64,000 nt of DNA from Sphingomonas sp. PsM26 (GCA_030433805.1 JARUXA010000001.1:124001-188000); one strand, 5' to 3'. Counted from the first letter of the stretch, positions 1 to 10,604 are shown. Numbers and translations are program-made. Notes: generated from the letters alone by a model not told the origin.

Positions 1-1
1 T

Positions 2-904
2 CCGCCCGCATTCCTGGGCGATACGCTGGCCAGGCTGATCCCCGCGCTGCTCGGCATCTGCCACGGCGATCGCGACATCGGCAGCTGGCAGGGCGGCGGG
101 CCGTATGGCGCGGACGCGCTGGCGCAAGTCATCGCCGCGACCGGCGTGCGGACACGCCCGCTCAGGCAGGCGCGCGACTGGGGGTATCAGCGGCTCGCGG
201 CCGGAAGTGCGGTGGCGATCCTCGATGGGGCACCACCACCGGTCGCACGGCTGGTCGAGGGCGGCTGTGCCTCGACACTGGCGATCGAACTGTCCGACGG
301 CCCCGACCGGATCGTCGTCAATTGCGGCGGCGCGCGGACCGGGATCGCGCAGCTTCCCGCCGATCTGTCGGAAGGGTTGCGCACGACCGCCGCGCATTCG
401 ACGCTCGTGCTCGGCGATAGCAACTCTACTGCGATCCACGCCGACGGAACGCTTGGCCGCGGCGTCGGCGAAGTCGAACTGGTGCGCCAGGAGAGCGAGA
501 CCTCGAGCCGGATTGAGGCAAGCCACGACGGCTATGCGCGCCGGTTCGGGCTGCTCCACCGTCGCCAGTTGGTGATGGCCAATGACGGTCGCGAGCTGCG
601 CGGCGAGGATGTGCTGCTGCCGGTACCAAAGCAGCGCAAGATCCAGCCGTCGGTGTTCGCAGTGCGCTTCCATCTTGGTTTCGGCGTGCAGGTTTCCCCG
701 ACCGCGGACGGGATGGCGGCGTTGCTGCGATTGCCGCATGGGGGCGTCTGGCAATTCCGCTGCCGCGGCGGCAAGCTCGCGATCGAGGACAGCCTGTGGA
801 TCGACGCCGAGGGACGTCCGCATGCGACGCTCCAACTGGTCGTGACGGGGGAGGCCCCCGCCGGGGGGACCAACATCGGCTGGGTGCTCAAGCGCGCGCA
901 TTGA
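2..904 (+). CDS. Heparinase II/III family protein, C-terminal part (5' end outside window)
   Basis: An open frame enters from the left edge and ends at the TGA at 902-904, giving about 300 residues. The segment has the look of the C-terminal beta-sheet part of heparinase II/III-like polysaccharide lyases: a charged HADGT stretch near residue 144, an [15 protein letters not shown] stretch and a final run of beta-strand-like sequence with WQFRC. Such proteins cleave uronic-acid polysaccharides, usually in the periplasm. The next gene, purH, follows on the same strand after 67 bases, an arrangement I recall from other sphingomonads. The catalytic alpha-toroid domain lies outside the window, so activity cannot be judged. 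The family call is by pattern only. Confidence 0.75.
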   Translation, partial: PPAFLGDTLARLIPALLGICHGDRDIGSWQGGGPYGADALAQVIAATGVRTRPLRQARDWGYQRLAAGSAVAILDGAPPPVARLVEGGCASTLAIELSDGPDRIVVNCGGARTGIAQLPADLSEGLRTTAAHSTLVLGDSNSTAIHADGTLGRGVGEVELVRQESETSSRIEASHDGYARRFGLLHRRQLVMANDGRELRGEDVLLPVPKQRKIQPSVFAVRFHLGFGVQVSPTADGMAALLRLPHGGVWQFRCRGGKLAIEDSLWIDAEGRPHATLQLVVTGEAPAGGTNIGWVLKRAH

Positions 905-971
905 AATTGCAGGCCCAAGCGGGCAGGGGGTGCGCGACATTCCTCCCCCCTCTCGCCCCCGGAGCCTCCCC

Positions 972-2537
972 ATGACCACCATCCCGATCCGCCGCGCGCT
1001 GCTCTCGGTGTCCGACAAGACCGGCATCGTCGAGCTCGCGCAGGGACTGGCGCAGAATGGCGTCGAGCTGGTGTCGACCGGGGGCACCGCCAAGGCGCTC
1101 CGTGACGCGGGGCTTGAGGTGCGCGACATCTCGGACCTGACCGGCTTCCCCGAGATGATGGACGGCCGCGTCAAGACGCTCCACCCGGTGGTCCATGGCG
1201 GGTTGCTCGCGGTGCGCGACGATGCGGCGCATGTCGCCTCGATGGAGGAGCACGGGATCGGCGCGATCGATCTGGTTGTGGTCAACCTCTATCCGTTCGA
1301 GGCGACCGTCGCCAAGGGCGCGGAACGCGACGAGATCATCGAGAATATCGACATCGGCGGCCCGTCGATGGTGCGCTCGGCGGCCAAGAACCACGCCTTC
1401 GTCGCGATCGTCACCGATCCGGCGGATTACGCGCTGGTTGCAGGCGGCAGCACGACGCTTGCGGATCGTCGCAAGTTCGCCGCCAAGGCCTATGCCGCGA
1501 CTGCCGCCTATGACGGGATGATAGCGACTTGGTTCGGCCAGGCGGATCAGGGCGAAGCCTTCCCCGAGACGCTCGCGATCACTTTGCAGCGTGGCCAGTC
1601 GCTGCGCTATGGCGAGAATCCGCACCAGTCGGCGGCCTTCTACACCGCGGGCGGCAGCGCACCGTGCGGGATCGGCCAGGCACGACAGGTGCAGGGCAAG
1701 GACCTCAGCTACAACAATCTCAACGACGCCGACGCCGCGCTCGACCTGATCAGCGAGTATCGCGACGCCGCGCCAACCTGCGTGATCGTCAAGCACGCCA
1801 ACCCCTGCGGCGTCGCGACCGGCGAGACGCTCGAAGCGGCTTATGGTGCTGCCTTCGCGTGCGACACGGTGTCGGCATTCGGCGGGATCATCGCGCTCAA
1901 CCGTCCGCTCGACGGCGCGACCGCCCGCGCAATTGCGGGGATCTTCACCGAGGTCGTGGTCGCGCCCGACGCAGATGAAGAGGCGCTCGCGATCTTCGCC
2001 GCGAAGAAGAACCTGCGCCTGTTGCTGACCGGCGAACTGCCCGATCCGGCGCGGGCCGGGTTGCTTGCCAAGGCGATCACCGGCGGCTGGCTGGTGCAGG
2101 ACCGTGATGGCGAGTCCAATCCCGAGATGAAGGTCGTCACCAAGCGCGCACCGACCGAGCAGGAGCTCGCCGACTGCCGCTTTGCCTGGACCGTCGCCAA
2201 GCACGTCAAGTCGAACGCGATCGTCTACGCCAAGGGCGGCAGCACCGCAGGCATCGGCGCGGGGCAGATGAACCGTCTCGAATCCGCCCGCATCGCAGCG
2301 TGGAAGGCAAAGGACGCCGCCGACAAGGCGGGCTGGGCGACGCCGCGCACGATCGGCTCCGCGGTCGCGTCGGACGCGTTTTTCCCGTTCGCCGACGGCT
2401 TGTTGGCGGCGGTCGAGGCGGGCGCGACCGCGGTGATCCAGCCGGGCGGATCCATCCGCGACGACGAAGTGATCGCGGCGGCGGATGCGGCGGGCCTGGC
2501 GATGGTGTTCACCGGGGTGCGCCACTTCCGGCATTGA
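972..2537 (+). CDS. purH: Bifunctional phosphoribosylaminoimidazolecarboxamide formyltransferase / IMP cyclohydrolase
   Basis: PurH carries out the last two steps of de novo purine synthesis: AICAR formylation, then cyclisation to IMP, in the cytosol. The 521-residue product has the usual length. The N-terminal IMP cyclohydrolase domain shows [10 protein letters not shown] and STGGTAKAL, and [14 protein letters not shown] follows. The transformylase part carries [16 protein letters not shown] and FGGIIALN, and the C-terminus ends in [10 protein letters not shown] as is normal. The ATG at 972 is chosen because GGAG lies at 961-964; an in-frame ATG at 930 would add 14 proline-rich residues with no similarity to the family. 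Confidence 0.97.
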   Translation: MTTIPIRRALLSVSDKTGIVELAQGLAQNGVELVSTGGTAKALRDAGLEVRDISDLTGFPEMMDGRVKTLHPVVHGGLLAVRDDAAHVASMEEHGIGAIDLVVVNLYPFEATVAKGAERDEIIENIDIGGPSMVRSAAKNHAFVAIVTDPADYALVAGGSTTLADRRKFAAKAYAATAAYDGMIATWFGQADQGEAFPETLAITLQRGQSLRYGENPHQSAAFYTAGGSAPCGIGQARQVQGKDLSYNNLNDADAALDLISEYRDAAPTCVIVKHANPCGVATGETLEAAYGAAFACDTVSAFGGIIALNRPLDGATARAIAGIFTEVVVAPDADEEALAIFAAKKNLRLLLTGELPDPARAGLLAKAITGGWLVQDRDGESNPEMKVVTKRAPTEQELADCRFAWTVAKHVKSNAIVYAKGGSTAGIGAGQMNRLESARIAAWKAKDAADKAGWATPRTIGSAVASDAFFPFADGLLAAVEAGATAVIQPGGSIRDDEVIAAADAAGLAMVFTGVRHFRH

Positions 2538-2565
2538 TCGGCGCGCGTTCCGCTCCCTGAACATA

Positions 2566-2755
2566 CCGTCATCCCCGCGACAGCGAAGCCTCTATAAAAC
2601 ATAGCTGTCCTCCCGCGAACGCGGGGGTCCAGGAGTTCCGAAAGCTGTAAGCCGTAATTCTGCTTGGCTCTAGATTCCCGCCTTCGCGGGAAAACAGCAA
2701 AGGACAGGTTCGTAACCCAAGGTTCGCAGAAGGCCATGCAAGGCGGGAATGACGG
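2566..2755. repeat. 190-base dispersed repeat with inverted ends, copy 1
   Basis: The element begins with CCGTCATCCCCGC and ends with GCGGGAATGACGG, so the ends form an imperfect inverted repeat. Inside are two further palindromes built on CCCGCGAANGCGGG and the segment CGAAAGCTGTAAGCCGT. A second copy in the same orientation lies at 23231-23432 with the same internal order. It fills the gap between the convergent purH and flippase genes and has no coding potential of its own. It resembles a non-autonomous MITE-like or REP-type element; no transposase is present. Confidence 0.75.
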
Positions 2756-2788
2756 AATTGGAACGATGGCGGCGATAGCGTGCTCGGT

Positions 2789-4318
2789 TTACCCCGCAAC
2801 CGCCGGGCGCTTTCGGATCAGCGCGCGGTCTTCGTCGCGGAACGCCCAGCGGTACAATACGTACAGATAGATCGCCGCCATCACCGGCTCGCCGATCGCG
2901 AGTTCGGCCCATTCGTAGCGTTTGGGGAGCGCGGTGAACAACCCGCCCGCGACGCAGGTGGCGAGCACCGCCCACACCATCGCCCAGCGCCAGCCCGCGA
3001 CGGGCGCGTTCAACAACCGTGACAGATAGGTCGACTTGATGACCGAGGTGATCGACACCGAGACGAACAGCGCGACCGCGGGCCCCGCCGCCTGGAACGC
3101 GACCGGCCATCCGGCCGACTGCATCGCGAAGATCAGCCCGAAGCTGAGAGCGACCTGGAACAGCAGCATCCCGATCGAAATCGCCATGTTCTGCAACCGC
3201 GCAATATAGACGAGCGCGGATTCGCACACCGCACCGGTCGACGCGGCGGCCTCGGCAAAGAGCAGGAAGGAGAGCGCCGCCGTCCCTGCGACGAATTGCG
3301 GGCCGACCGTGCCCATCACCGCTTCGCCCGGAATCGAGCCCATCAGCGCAAGCCCGGTCTGCGCGGCGAGAATCCAGAAGCCGACTTGGCGGACCTGTGC
3401 CGCAACCGCATTGGTATCGCCGCGCGCGAGGCTGGTGGTGATCACGGGGCCGAGGATCGGGTCGAAGCTCGTCTTCAGTTTCCCCGGGATCGACGCGACC
3501 TGTTGCGCCATCCAGTAGATGCCGACGATCCGAGGCTCGAACATCAGGAACAGGATCGAGCGATCGACATTGCGCGTCCCCCATTCGAGCGCATCCGCGC
3601 CCGCGAGCGGTGCATTGCGGCGGATCAGCGCGAGTGTCCGGCCGGGATGCAATCGCCAGCCGACCGGCGCGCCATAGCTCCGCCAGAACGGAACCAGCGA
3701 CGCGACCAATGCCGCGATCATCGACAGCATGTAGGCGATCACCAGCCCGTCATGCGGCGCGATCGGATAGAGGACCCCCGCCGCAATCGAGATCGTCCAC
3801 GGCTCGATCACCGCGCGCGCGGTGACGGTGGCTTTCACGTTGCGGCGATAGGCGAGCGCGGCCAGCGTGATGTCCGACCAGGCGGTAAAGACGATGATGC
3901 ACGGAAGCAGCCGTTCGAGCCCGGTCGGCGCGCTGCCGTGATACATCAGTTCGGGGAGCAGCAGCAGGATGCCGCTCGCGGTGAACGACGCCAGCGCCGC
4001 GACGACGAGGCAATCCCACACGATGTCGACATGCGGGCGATCCGAATCACTGATCGCGAGCGCAAGCCCGCGCTTCAATCCGAACGTCGCGAGCAGCGCC
4101 GCCACCTCGACGAACAGCACTGCGCGCGCGAAGGTGCCGAGCGTGTCCGGCCCGTACAGCCGCCCCGCGATGAACAGGAACGGGATGCGCGCGACGAGGC
4201 GCATCAGGAAGCCGAGGATGTTGGTCCGGCCACCCTTGGCGAGCGCGTTGATCTCGTCGTCCGTGCCCCCACGGTCGCTCGATACGCCCCCCGTCGCGCC
4301 CCCTATGATTGGCGTCAA
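2789..4318 (-). CDS. Oligosaccharide flippase family protein (Wzx/MOP superfamily)
   Basis: This 509-residue integral membrane protein has about a dozen hydrophobic segments, for example around residues 35-55, 65-85, 100-120, 215-235 and 425-450, in the pattern of polysaccharide exporters of the MOP superfamily. Such proteins flip undecaprenyl- or lipid-linked sugars across the inner membrane. The N-terminus (NILGFLMRLVARIPFLFIAGRLYG) is typical of that family. It is translationally coupled to polA: its ATG at 4318 overlaps the polA stop at 4315-4317. There are no glycosyltransferases in the neighbourhood, so the substrate is unknown. Confidence 0.85.
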   Translation of the reverse strand: MTPIIGGATGGVSSDRGGTDDEINALAKGGRTNILGFLMRLVARIPFLFIAGRLYGPDTLGTFARAVLFVEVAALLATFGLKRGLALAISDSDRPHVDIVWDCLVVAALASFTASGILLLLPELMYHGSAPTGLERLLPCIIVFTAWSDITLAALAYRRNVKATVTARAVIEPWTISIAAGVLYPIAPHDGLVIAYMLSMIAALVASLVPFWRSYGAPVGWRLHPGRTLALIRRNAPLAGADALEWGTRNVDRSILFLMFEPRIVGIYWMAQQVASIPGKLKTSFDPILGPVITTSLARGDTNAVAAQVRQVGFWILAAQTGLALMGSIPGEAVMGTVGPQFVAGTAALSFLLFAEAAASTGAVCESALVYIARLQNMAISIGMLLFQVALSFGLIFAMQSAGWPVAFQAAGPAVALFVSVSITSVIKSTYLSRLLNAPVAGWRWAMVWAVLATCVAGGLFTALPKRYEWAELAIGEPVMAAIYLYVLYRWAFRDEDRALIRKRPAVAG

Positions 4319-7071
4319 TGCGCGGCCCCCCAGCTCAGGCCGGTGCCGATCTCGATGCCGAGCGGCACGCTGAGCTGGACGACGGGTTCGGCGGCGGTCG
4401 CCATCACGCGTTCGATCACCGGCTTGGCCGCGGCGACATCGCCTTCGGGGAGTTCGAACACGAGTTCGTCATGCACCTGCAGCAGCATCCGCACGTTGGG
4501 CAGCCCCGCCTCGAGCAGCGCCGGGCCCATCCGCACCATCGCGCGCTTGATGATGTCGGCGGACGTCCCCTGGATCGGCGCGTTGATCGCGGCGCGCTCC
4601 GCCCCCTGGCGTTCGTGCTGGATCTTTGAGGAAATGCGCGGGAAGTGCGTCTTCCGCCCGAACAAGGTGGTGGTGTAGCCGTTCGCACGGACCGTCTCGG
4701 TGGTCTGCGCGATATAGTTGCGGATGCCGGGGAAACGATCGAAATAGCGGTCGATCATCGCCTGCGCCTCGTCCGCGGTGACGTCGAGCCGGCCCGCGAG
4801 ACCCCAGCGGCTGATCCCGTAGAGGATCGCGAAGTTGATCGTCTTGGCACGCCCGCGCGTGTCGCGGTTGACCTCGCCGAACAGTTCCTGCGCGGTGAGG
4901 CTGTGGATGTCGGCACCGCTGGCGAAGGCGTCGCGCAGCTGCGGCACGTCCGCCATGTGCGCCGCCAGCCGCAGCTCGATCTGCGAGTAATCCGCGGCGA
5001 GCAGGACGTTGCCGGGTTCCGCCACGAACGCGTCGCGGATCTGGCGGCCGATCTCGGTGCGGATCGGGATGTTCTGCAGGTTCGGGTCGGTCGACGACAG
5101 CCGCCCGGTCTGTGCGCCGGTCACCGAGTAGGACGTATGGACACGCCCCGTCGCCGGGTTGATCTGCGCCTGGAGTGCGTCGGTATAGGTCGACTTGAGC
5201 TTGGACAGCTGCCGCCATTCGAGCACCTTGGTCGCAATGTCCTTGCCGGGGGAGTCCTTGTCCGCCGCGATCCGCTCGAGCTCGTTGACGTCGGTCGAAT
5301 AGACCCCGGATTTGCCCTTGCGCCCGCCCTTGATCCCCATCCGCTCGAACAGCACGTCGCCCAACTGCTTGGGGCTGCCGATGGTGAAAGCACCGCCCGC
5401 GAGCGCGTGAATGTCGACTTCGAGCGCGCCGATCTGCGTCGAGAATTCTCCCGACAGTTGCGCGAGCTTTTCGCGATCGACCTTGATCCCGTGGCGCTCC
5501 ATCTGCGCGATGACGGGGGCGAGCGGGCGATCGACCATCTCATAGACGCGTGTCGCGCCCTCGGCGGCGAGGCGCGGCTTGAAGCGACGCCACAGCCGCA
5601 GCGTCACGTCGGCGTCCTCCGCGGCGTAGCGGGTCGCCGCGACGAGATCGATTTCGTTGAAGGTCCGCTGCGACTTGCCGACGCCGACCACGTCCTTGAA
5701 CGCGATGCAGCTGTGCGACAGATGCGTCGCGGCGAGTTCGTCCATGCTGTGGCCGTGGAGCCCCGCGTCGAGATCGAAGCTCATCAGGATCGTGTCGTCG
5801 AACGGCGCGACGCCGACGCCCAGCCGCCCGAGCACAATCATGTCATACTTGAGGTTATGCCCGATCTTGAGCACCGACGGGTCCTCGAACAGCGGCTTCA
5901 ACTTCGCCAGCGCGACCTCGACCGTCAGCTGTTCCGGCTTTTCCGCGAACAGTCCGCTCCCGCCATGCGCGAGCGGGACGTAGCAGGCGAGGTTGGGGTG
6001 GAGCGCCATGCTGATCCCGACGAGGTCGGCGCGAGTCGCGTCGATCCCGGTCGTCTCTGTATCAATCGCGATCCAGCCCTGATGCCGCGCGAGCATGATC
6101 CAGCGGTTGAGCGCGGCCTCGTCGACCACGGTCTCGTACGAATCGACCTCGCATGGTGGGTCCTGCTCGGTGGGCACCGACTTCGGCGCAGGGACCGGCG
6201 CATCCGCCACCGCAGACAGCTTGGCGAGCAGCGAGCGGAAACCGTGATGCTCGAGGAACACGCGCAGCGGCGCATCGGGAATGCCCTTGAGTTCGAGATC
6301 CTCGAGCGGCTCAGGCAAAGCGACGTCGCATTTGAGCGTCACCAGTTCCTTCGACAGCCGCGCCATGTCGGCATGTTCGATCAGATTGTCGCGCAGCTTG
6401 CCCTTCTTCATCCCCTCGGCCGAGGCGAGGACGGATTCGAGATCGCCATGTTCGAGGATCAGCTTGGCCGCGGTCTTGGGGCCGACGCCGGGGACGCCCG
6501 GCACATTGTCGACGCTGTCGCCCATCAGCGCGAGCACGTCACCGAGCTGCGCCGGGGTGACGCCGTGGAATTTCTCCGCGACATGCTCCGCGCCCAATCG
6601 GCGGTTGTTCATCGTGTCGTACATGTCGAGCCCGGGCTCGATCAGCTGCATCAGATCCTTGTCCGACGACACGATCGTGACTGCCCAGCCCTGCGCCAAG
6701 GCGGCGCGCGAATAGCAGGCGATGATGTCGTCCGCCTCAAGCCCCTCGGTCTCGATGCACGGCAGCGAGAAGGCGCGCGTCGCGTCGCGGATCATCGGGA
6801 ACTGGGGGACGAGATCCTCGGGCGGCGGCGGGCGGTGCGCCTTATATTGGTCGTACAGGTCGTTGCGGAAGGTCTTGGACGACTTGTCGAGGATCACTGC
6901 CATGTGAGTCGGGCCGTCCGCGGCATGCACCTCGTCCGCGAGCTTCCACAGCATCGTGGTATAGCCATAGACCGCGCCGACCGGCTCGCCATGCTTGTTG
7001 GTGAGCGGGGGGAGGCGGTGATAGGCGCGGAAAATGTATCCCGAGCCATCGACAAGATAGAGATGCGGCAT
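4315..7071 (-). CDS. polA: DNA polymerase I
   Basis: The 918-residue protein has all three domains of Pol I, which fills gaps and removes RNA primers. Residues 1-290 are the 5' nuclease (LYLVDGSGYIFRAYH, then GDSVDNVPGVPGVGPKTA). Residues about 310-500 are the 3'-5' proofreading exonuclease with an intact ExoI DTETTG at 337-342, ExoII GHNLKYDM and ExoIII YAAEDADVT. The polymerase domain carries motif A DYSQIELR, motif B RGRAKTINFAILYG and motif C VHDELVFELP. All metal-binding acidic residues I can identify are present, so it should be fully proofreading. The start at 7071 gives the canonical N-terminus. Confidence 0.97.
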   Translation of the reverse strand: MPHLYLVDGSGYIFRAYHRLPPLTNKHGEPVGAVYGYTTMLWKLADEVHAADGPTHMAVILDKSSKTFRNDLYDQYKAHRPPPPEDLVPQFPMIRDATRAFSLPCIETEGLEADDIIACYSRAALAQGWAVTIVSSDKDLMQLIEPGLDMYDTMNNRRLGAEHVAEKFHGVTPAQLGDVLALMGDSVDNVPGVPGVGPKTAAKLILEHGDLESVLASAEGMKKGKLRDNLIEHADMARLSKELVTLKCDVALPEPLEDLELKGIPDAPLRVFLEHHGFRSLLAKLSAVADAPVPAPKSVPTEQDPPCEVDSYETVVDEAALNRWIMLARHQGWIAIDTETTGIDATRADLVGISMALHPNLACYVPLAHGGSGLFAEKPEQLTVEVALAKLKPLFEDPSVLKIGHNLKYDMIVLGRLGVGVAPFDDTILMSFDLDAGLHGHSMDELAATHLSHSCIAFKDVVGVGKSQRTFNEIDLVAATRYAAEDADVTLRLWRRFKPRLAAEGATRVYEMVDRPLAPVIAQMERHGIKVDREKLAQLSGEFSTQIGALEVDIHALAGGAFTIGSPKQLGDVLFERMGIKGGRKGKSGVYSTDVNELERIAADKDSPGKDIATKVLEWRQLSKLKSTYTDALQAQINPATGRVHTSYSVTGAQTGRLSSTDPNLQNIPIRTEIGRQIRDAFVAEPGNVLLAADYSQIELRLAAHMADVPQLRDAFASGADIHSLTAQELFGEVNRDTRGRAKTINFAILYGISRWGLAGRLDVTADEAQAMIDRYFDRFPGIRNYIAQTTETVRANGYTTTLFGRKTHFPRISSKIQHERQGAERAAINAPIQGTSADIIKRAMVRMGPALLEAGLPNVRMLLQVHDELVFELPEGDVAAAKPVIERVMATAAEPVVQLSVPLGIEIGTGLSWGAAH

Positions 7072-7119
7072 CGTGCGGCGATAGCAGCGCCTGCGTCCTA
7101 GCAGAAGCCCGCTTTGCGC

Positions 7120-8283
7120 TCAGCCGTTCGAGCGCGCCACGTTCCGTCGGCTGGCGTTGGCGGAGGTGGTGCTGGCATGGTTGGCGACGACGCTGCTGAC
7201 GACCGCCTGCATCAGCGCCTGCCGTGCCGGGATCGGGCGTGGCGTATCGCCGATCATCACCGCGATCGCATAGGTCCGGCCATCGGGCGCGATCAGCAGG
7301 CCGACGTCGTTATAGCCTGCGGTCCGCCCCGCGAGATCCTGCCCCGTCCCGGTCTTGTGCCCGAAGCTCCATCCGGCCGGGACTGCACCGCGCAGCCGCA
7401 TCTTGCCGGTGTGCGACGACTGCATCGTCCCGATCAGATAGGAGGTCGACGCCGCCGACAGCAGATCGCCGCGTTTGAGCCGCGCGAGCGCGCCCGTGAT
7501 TGCGGTGGGGGCGGCACCATCCGGTGGATTAGCGACGTAGCGTTGGTACGCCGCGATCCGGTCCGCGCGCGCCAATGCGTTGCGCGCGCGATTGAAGCCG
7601 TCGTTGAAGGCATAAGACGGCTGCCACGTCAGCCCCGCGGTCCCCGCCTGCAGCATTCGCTCGCCCGGACCGAAGCCGATCGCGCCCAGCCCCTTGCGCG
7701 CGATGAATCCGCGCACCGCGTTTGGCCCGCCGACCAGCCGCATCAGCCGGTCGTTGGCGGTATTGTCGCTCATCGTCAGCGCGCGCTGGAGCAGTTCTCC
7801 GACCGTCGTACGATAGCCGGTGTCGCCGCGGATCAGCCCGGCGATCGGCTGGTGAAACAGCGTGATGTCGTCGCGGGTCAGCGTGATCGGGTCGTCGAGC
7901 CTGAGCTTGCCCGCATCGCGCGCGGACAGCACGGTCATCGCGACCCACAATTTGCTGACGCTCTGCTGCGGCAATCGCTGGCTGCCACCGGCATCGATCA
8001 ACCAGCCGTCATCGACGCTGCGCACCGCGACACCGACCTTGCCGGTAAAGCCGCGCACCAGTTGCGTGACGTTGGCGGCGAGCATCGGCGGCGCGAGCAG
8101 CACGTGCCGTCCCGCCGAGGGTCCCGACCGTGGCGGGATCGCGACGATCAGCGGGGCTTGCGCGCCGGTGCTGCTTCTCGCCGCCCGGACGCGCGTGTCA
8201 TAGCCACACGCGCACAGCGCCGCGGTCAGCGCAAGGATTGCCACCGGCTTGGAAACAGGAAGAGAAAAGATGTGCGCAACCAC
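7120..8283 (-). CDS. Class A beta-lactamase-like serine hydrolase, lipoprotein or secreted
   Basis: The product (387 residues from the chosen start) has the penicillin-binding fold motifs: SVSK with the nucleophile Ser108 and Lys111, SDN at 172-174, and KTG starting at Lys310. Glu208 in an ERMLQ segment lies 36 residues after the SDN serine, the same spacing as Ser130 to Glu166 in TEM enzymes, so a class A deacylation glutamate may be present, with Gln in place of Asn170. About 35 extra residues follow this omega-loop region. A GTG at 8283 is preferred over an ATG at 8340 because it puts a signal peptide ending in LCAC near the N-terminus. It lies 48 bases upstream of polA on the same strand. 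Its role could be a beta-lactamase or a cell-wall hydrolase. Confidence 0.8.
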   Translation of the reverse strand: MVAHIFSLPVSKPVAILALTAALCACGYDTRVRAARSSTGAQAPLIVAIPPRSGPSAGRHVLLAPPMLAANVTQLVRGFTGKVGVAVRSVDDGWLIDAGGSQRLPQQSVSKLWVAMTVLSARDAGKLRLDDPITLTRDDITLFHQPIAGLIRGDTGYRTTVGELLQRALTMSDNTANDRLMRLVGGPNAVRGFIARKGLGAIGFGPGERMLQAGTAGLTWQPSYAFNDGFNRARNALARADRIAAYQRYVANPPDGAAPTAITGALARLKRGDLLSAASTSYLIGTMQSSHTGKMRLRGAVPAGWSFGHKTGTGQDLAGRTAGYNDVGLLIAPDGRTYAIAVMIGDTPRPIPARQALMQAVVSSVVANHASTTSANASRRNVARSNG

Positions 8284-8420
8284 CAAATTTGTCCCCGCCC
8301 GTGCTTTATGCCCTGAACTGTCGCGGTAAAGCCAGATCATGTTCTAGGAATGGCTGTGGTGGCTGGCTGCGACAAGCCGCCTCATCGTCGCGATGAGACG
8401 GGGTTGCGATGCGCGGGCGG

Positions 8421-9704
8421 TCAGCCGTCGCCGACGCGCTCGATATCCGCGCCGACCGCGCTCAGTTTCTCTTCCAGCCGTTCATAGCCGCGATCGAGGT
8501 GATAGACGCGGCTGACCTGGGTTTCGCCTTCCGCGACCAGCCCGGCAATGATCAGGCTCATCGATGCACGCAGGTCGGTCGCCATCACCGGCGCGCCGAC
8601 CAGCCGGTCGACCCCGCGGACGAGCGCGGTACGGCCCTGGACGTGGATGTCCGCGCCCATGCGTGCCAGCTCTGGCACATGCATGTAGCGGTTCTCGAAG
8701 ATCGTCTCGGTCAGCGTGCTTTCGCCGGGCGCCATGCACAGCATCGCCATCAGCTGTGCCTGCATGTCGGTTGCGAAGCCGGGGAAGGGCGCGGTCGACA
8801 CCGTCACCGGACGGAGCGGGCCATTCGCCTCGACAAACAGGTTCTCGCCGCGTTCCTCGACCGTGACGCCCGCCTGGCGCAGCGCCTCGATCGTCGCGAG
8901 CATGTCGCTCGCCTTGACGCCGACGAGTTCGAGCGACCCGCCCGTAATCGCCGCCGCGCAGGCATAGCTGCCCGCCTCGATCCGGTCGGGCATGACGCGG
9001 TAGGTCGCACCGTGGAGCCGGTCGACGCCCTCGATCTCGAGCGTTTCGGTGCCGATCCCCGAGATCTTCGCGCCCATCGCGACGAGCAGGTTGCACAGGT
9101 CGACGATCTCGGGCTCGCGCGCCGCATTCTCGATCCGGCTGCCGCCCTTCGCGAGCGACGCCGCCATCACGACGTTCTCGGTCGCACCGACCGAGACGAC
9201 GGGGAAGGTGTAGACACCTCCCGACAATCGCCCGCCGGGCGCGATCGCCTTGACGTAGCCCGCCGCCATTTCGAGCTGTGCGCCGATCGCCTCCAGCGCC
9301 TTCAGATGCAAATCGATCGGACGATTGCCGATCGCGCAGCCGCCGGGCAGCGATACCGTCGCCTCGCCAGCTCGGCCCAGCAACGGGCCGAGCACGAGGA
9401 TCGACGCGCGCATCTTGCGGACGATGTCATAGGGGGCTTCGGTCGCGGTCAGTTTGCCCGCGCGGATCGTCATCACCCGCCCGAAATCCTCGGGCCGTGC
9501 GCCCTCGATCCGGGTCGAGCAGCCGAGCTGATTGAGCAAATGTCCGAAACTGTCGACGTCGGCGAGCCGCGGCAGGTTGCGCAGCGTCACCGGCTCCTCG
9601 GTGAGCAACGCGCACGGCATCAGCGTGAGCGCGGCGTTCTTGGCACCGGAGATGGGGAGACGGCCCGAGAGGCGGTTGCCGCCCCGAATGAGAATACGAT
9701 CCAT
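8421..9704 (-). CDS. murA: UDP-N-acetylglucosamine 1-carboxyvinyltransferase
   Basis: MurA transfers enolpyruvate from PEP to UDP-GlcNAc, the first committed step of peptidoglycan synthesis, in the cytosol. The length of 427 residues is standard. The N-terminal [19 protein letters not shown] is the signature, and the catalytic cysteine is present as Cys123 in [10 protein letters not shown], so the enzyme should bind fosfomycin normally. Further family blocks are [12 protein letters not shown] and [11 protein letters not shown]. It stands alone between the serine hydrolase and the divergent Crp/Fnr gene. Confidence 0.97.
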   Translation of the reverse strand: MDRILIRGGNRLSGRLPISGAKNAALTLMPCALLTEEPVTLRNLPRLADVDSFGHLLNQLGCSTRIEGARPEDFGRVMTIRAGKLTATEAPYDIVRKMRASILVLGPLLGRAGEATVSLPGGCAIGNRPIDLHLKALEAIGAQLEMAAGYVKAIAPGGRLSGGVYTFPVVSVGATENVVMAASLAKGGSRIENAAREPEIVDLCNLLVAMGAKISGIGTETLEIEGVDRLHGATYRVMPDRIEAGSYACAAAITGGSLELVGVKASDMLATIEALRQAGVTVEERGENLFVEANGPLRPVTVSTAPFPGFATDMQAQLMAMLCMAPGESTLTETIFENRYMHVPELARMGADIHVQGRTALVRGVDRLVGAPVMATDLRASMSLIIAGLVAEGETQVSRVYHLDRGYERLEEKLSAVGADIERVGDG

Positions 9705-9852
9705 CGACCTCGTTTATCGTCTTACCCCGCGCGCGCAAGCATGCGCGAAAAGGATTCACCCTTTGGTGGCGTGGTCAGCACGGTTGATCGACTTTAATGC
9801 GAAGTCCCCGAGAGGCTGCTTTTGACGTACGAGAACAAGGGGTGATCACTGC

Positions 9853-10587
9853 GTGCTGCAAAGTTGCTTCGCCGACCGTCTCGGCGATCTGGTGGAACTG
9901 ACGCCGTCTGAACGCATAGCGCTCGGCCGGCTGGAGGAGCGCGAGCGTGTCCTTCGACGCAACATGACGTTACAGCGCGAAAATGATCGCGCGGGCGAGA
10001 TGTTCGTGTTGCGCAAGGGCAAGATGATGAGCTCGGTGCTGCTGGACGACGGCAGCCGGCAAATCCTGCGCTTCCATTTCGCGGGCGACCTGCTTGCGAT
10101 GACCAACATGATCTACAGTAGTGCGACCGAGACGATCACGGCGCTCGGCGACTGCGTGGTAGCACCGTTCGATCGATCCGTGCTGAGCGACCTGATGCTG
10201 GCACAGCCGCGGATTGCGACGCTGATCCTGATTTGCAACCAAATCGAGCGCGCTGCCCTGACCGACCGGCTCGCAGCCCTCGGGCGAACCTCCGCAAAAG
10301 CGCGGGTCGCGGCGATCCTGCTGGAAATTCGTAACCGGATGCAGCTGCTCGACCGATCGACGCCTGGAAGCTTCATCCTCGGGCTGACGCAGGAGGAGAT
10401 CGGCGATGCGACCGGGCTCACCGCGGTTCACGTCAACCGGATGCTGCGACAACTGGAGGAAGAGAAGATCATTTCCCGAGAGGCAGGGCGGATCCGCTTT
10501 CTCGACGAGCCCAGGATGGCGCGCGCGGCAAATTACGTCGATCGCTACGCGGGTCTCAATCTTGGCTGGCTACCAGGCCATCCCTGA
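9853..10587 (+). CDS. Crp/Fnr family transcriptional regulator without Fe-S cysteines
   Basis: The 244-residue protein has an N-terminal cyclic-nucleotide-binding-like beta-barrel (about residues 20-125), a dimer helix and a winged helix-turn-helix at about 178-207 (LTQEEIGDATGLTAVHVNRM). Only three cysteines are present (5, 101, 128), so the FNR-type iron-sulfur ligand set is missing. The recognition helix reads VHVNR rather than the E-SR motif of FNR/FixK proteins, so it probably does not recognise the TTGAT-N4-ATCAA site found at 20340. The start is GTG at 9853. The effector is unknown. It is divergent from murA and convergent with clpS. Confidence 0.88.
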   Translation: MLQSCFADRLGDLVELTPSERIALGRLEERERVLRRNMTLQRENDRAGEMFVLRKGKMMSSVLLDDGSRQILRFHFAGDLLAMTNMIYSSATETITALGDCVVAPFDRSVLSDLMLAQPRIATLILICNQIERAALTDRLAALGRTSAKARVAAILLEIRNRMQLLDRSTPGSFILGLTQEEIGDATGLTAVHVNRMLRQLEEEKIISREAGRIRFLDEPRMARAANYVDRYAGLNLGWLPGHP

Positions 10588-10604
10588 CGGACGGTGCTCG
10601 GGCT

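Noticed and set aside
888..2564. 558-codon minus-strand frame opposite purH
   Set aside because: It is Arg/Asp-rich antisense of a clear purH gene, as GC-rich codon use produces; no family pattern or ribosome-binding site.
4645..7101. 818-codon plus-strand frame opposite polA
   Set aside because: Antisense shadow of a complete DNA polymerase I gene.
9853..10587. The Crp/Fnr protein as the oxygen sensor acting at the 20340 site
   Set aside because: It lacks the Fe-S cysteine set and the E-SR recognition motif, so direct action at a TTGAT-N4-ATCAA site is unlikely.
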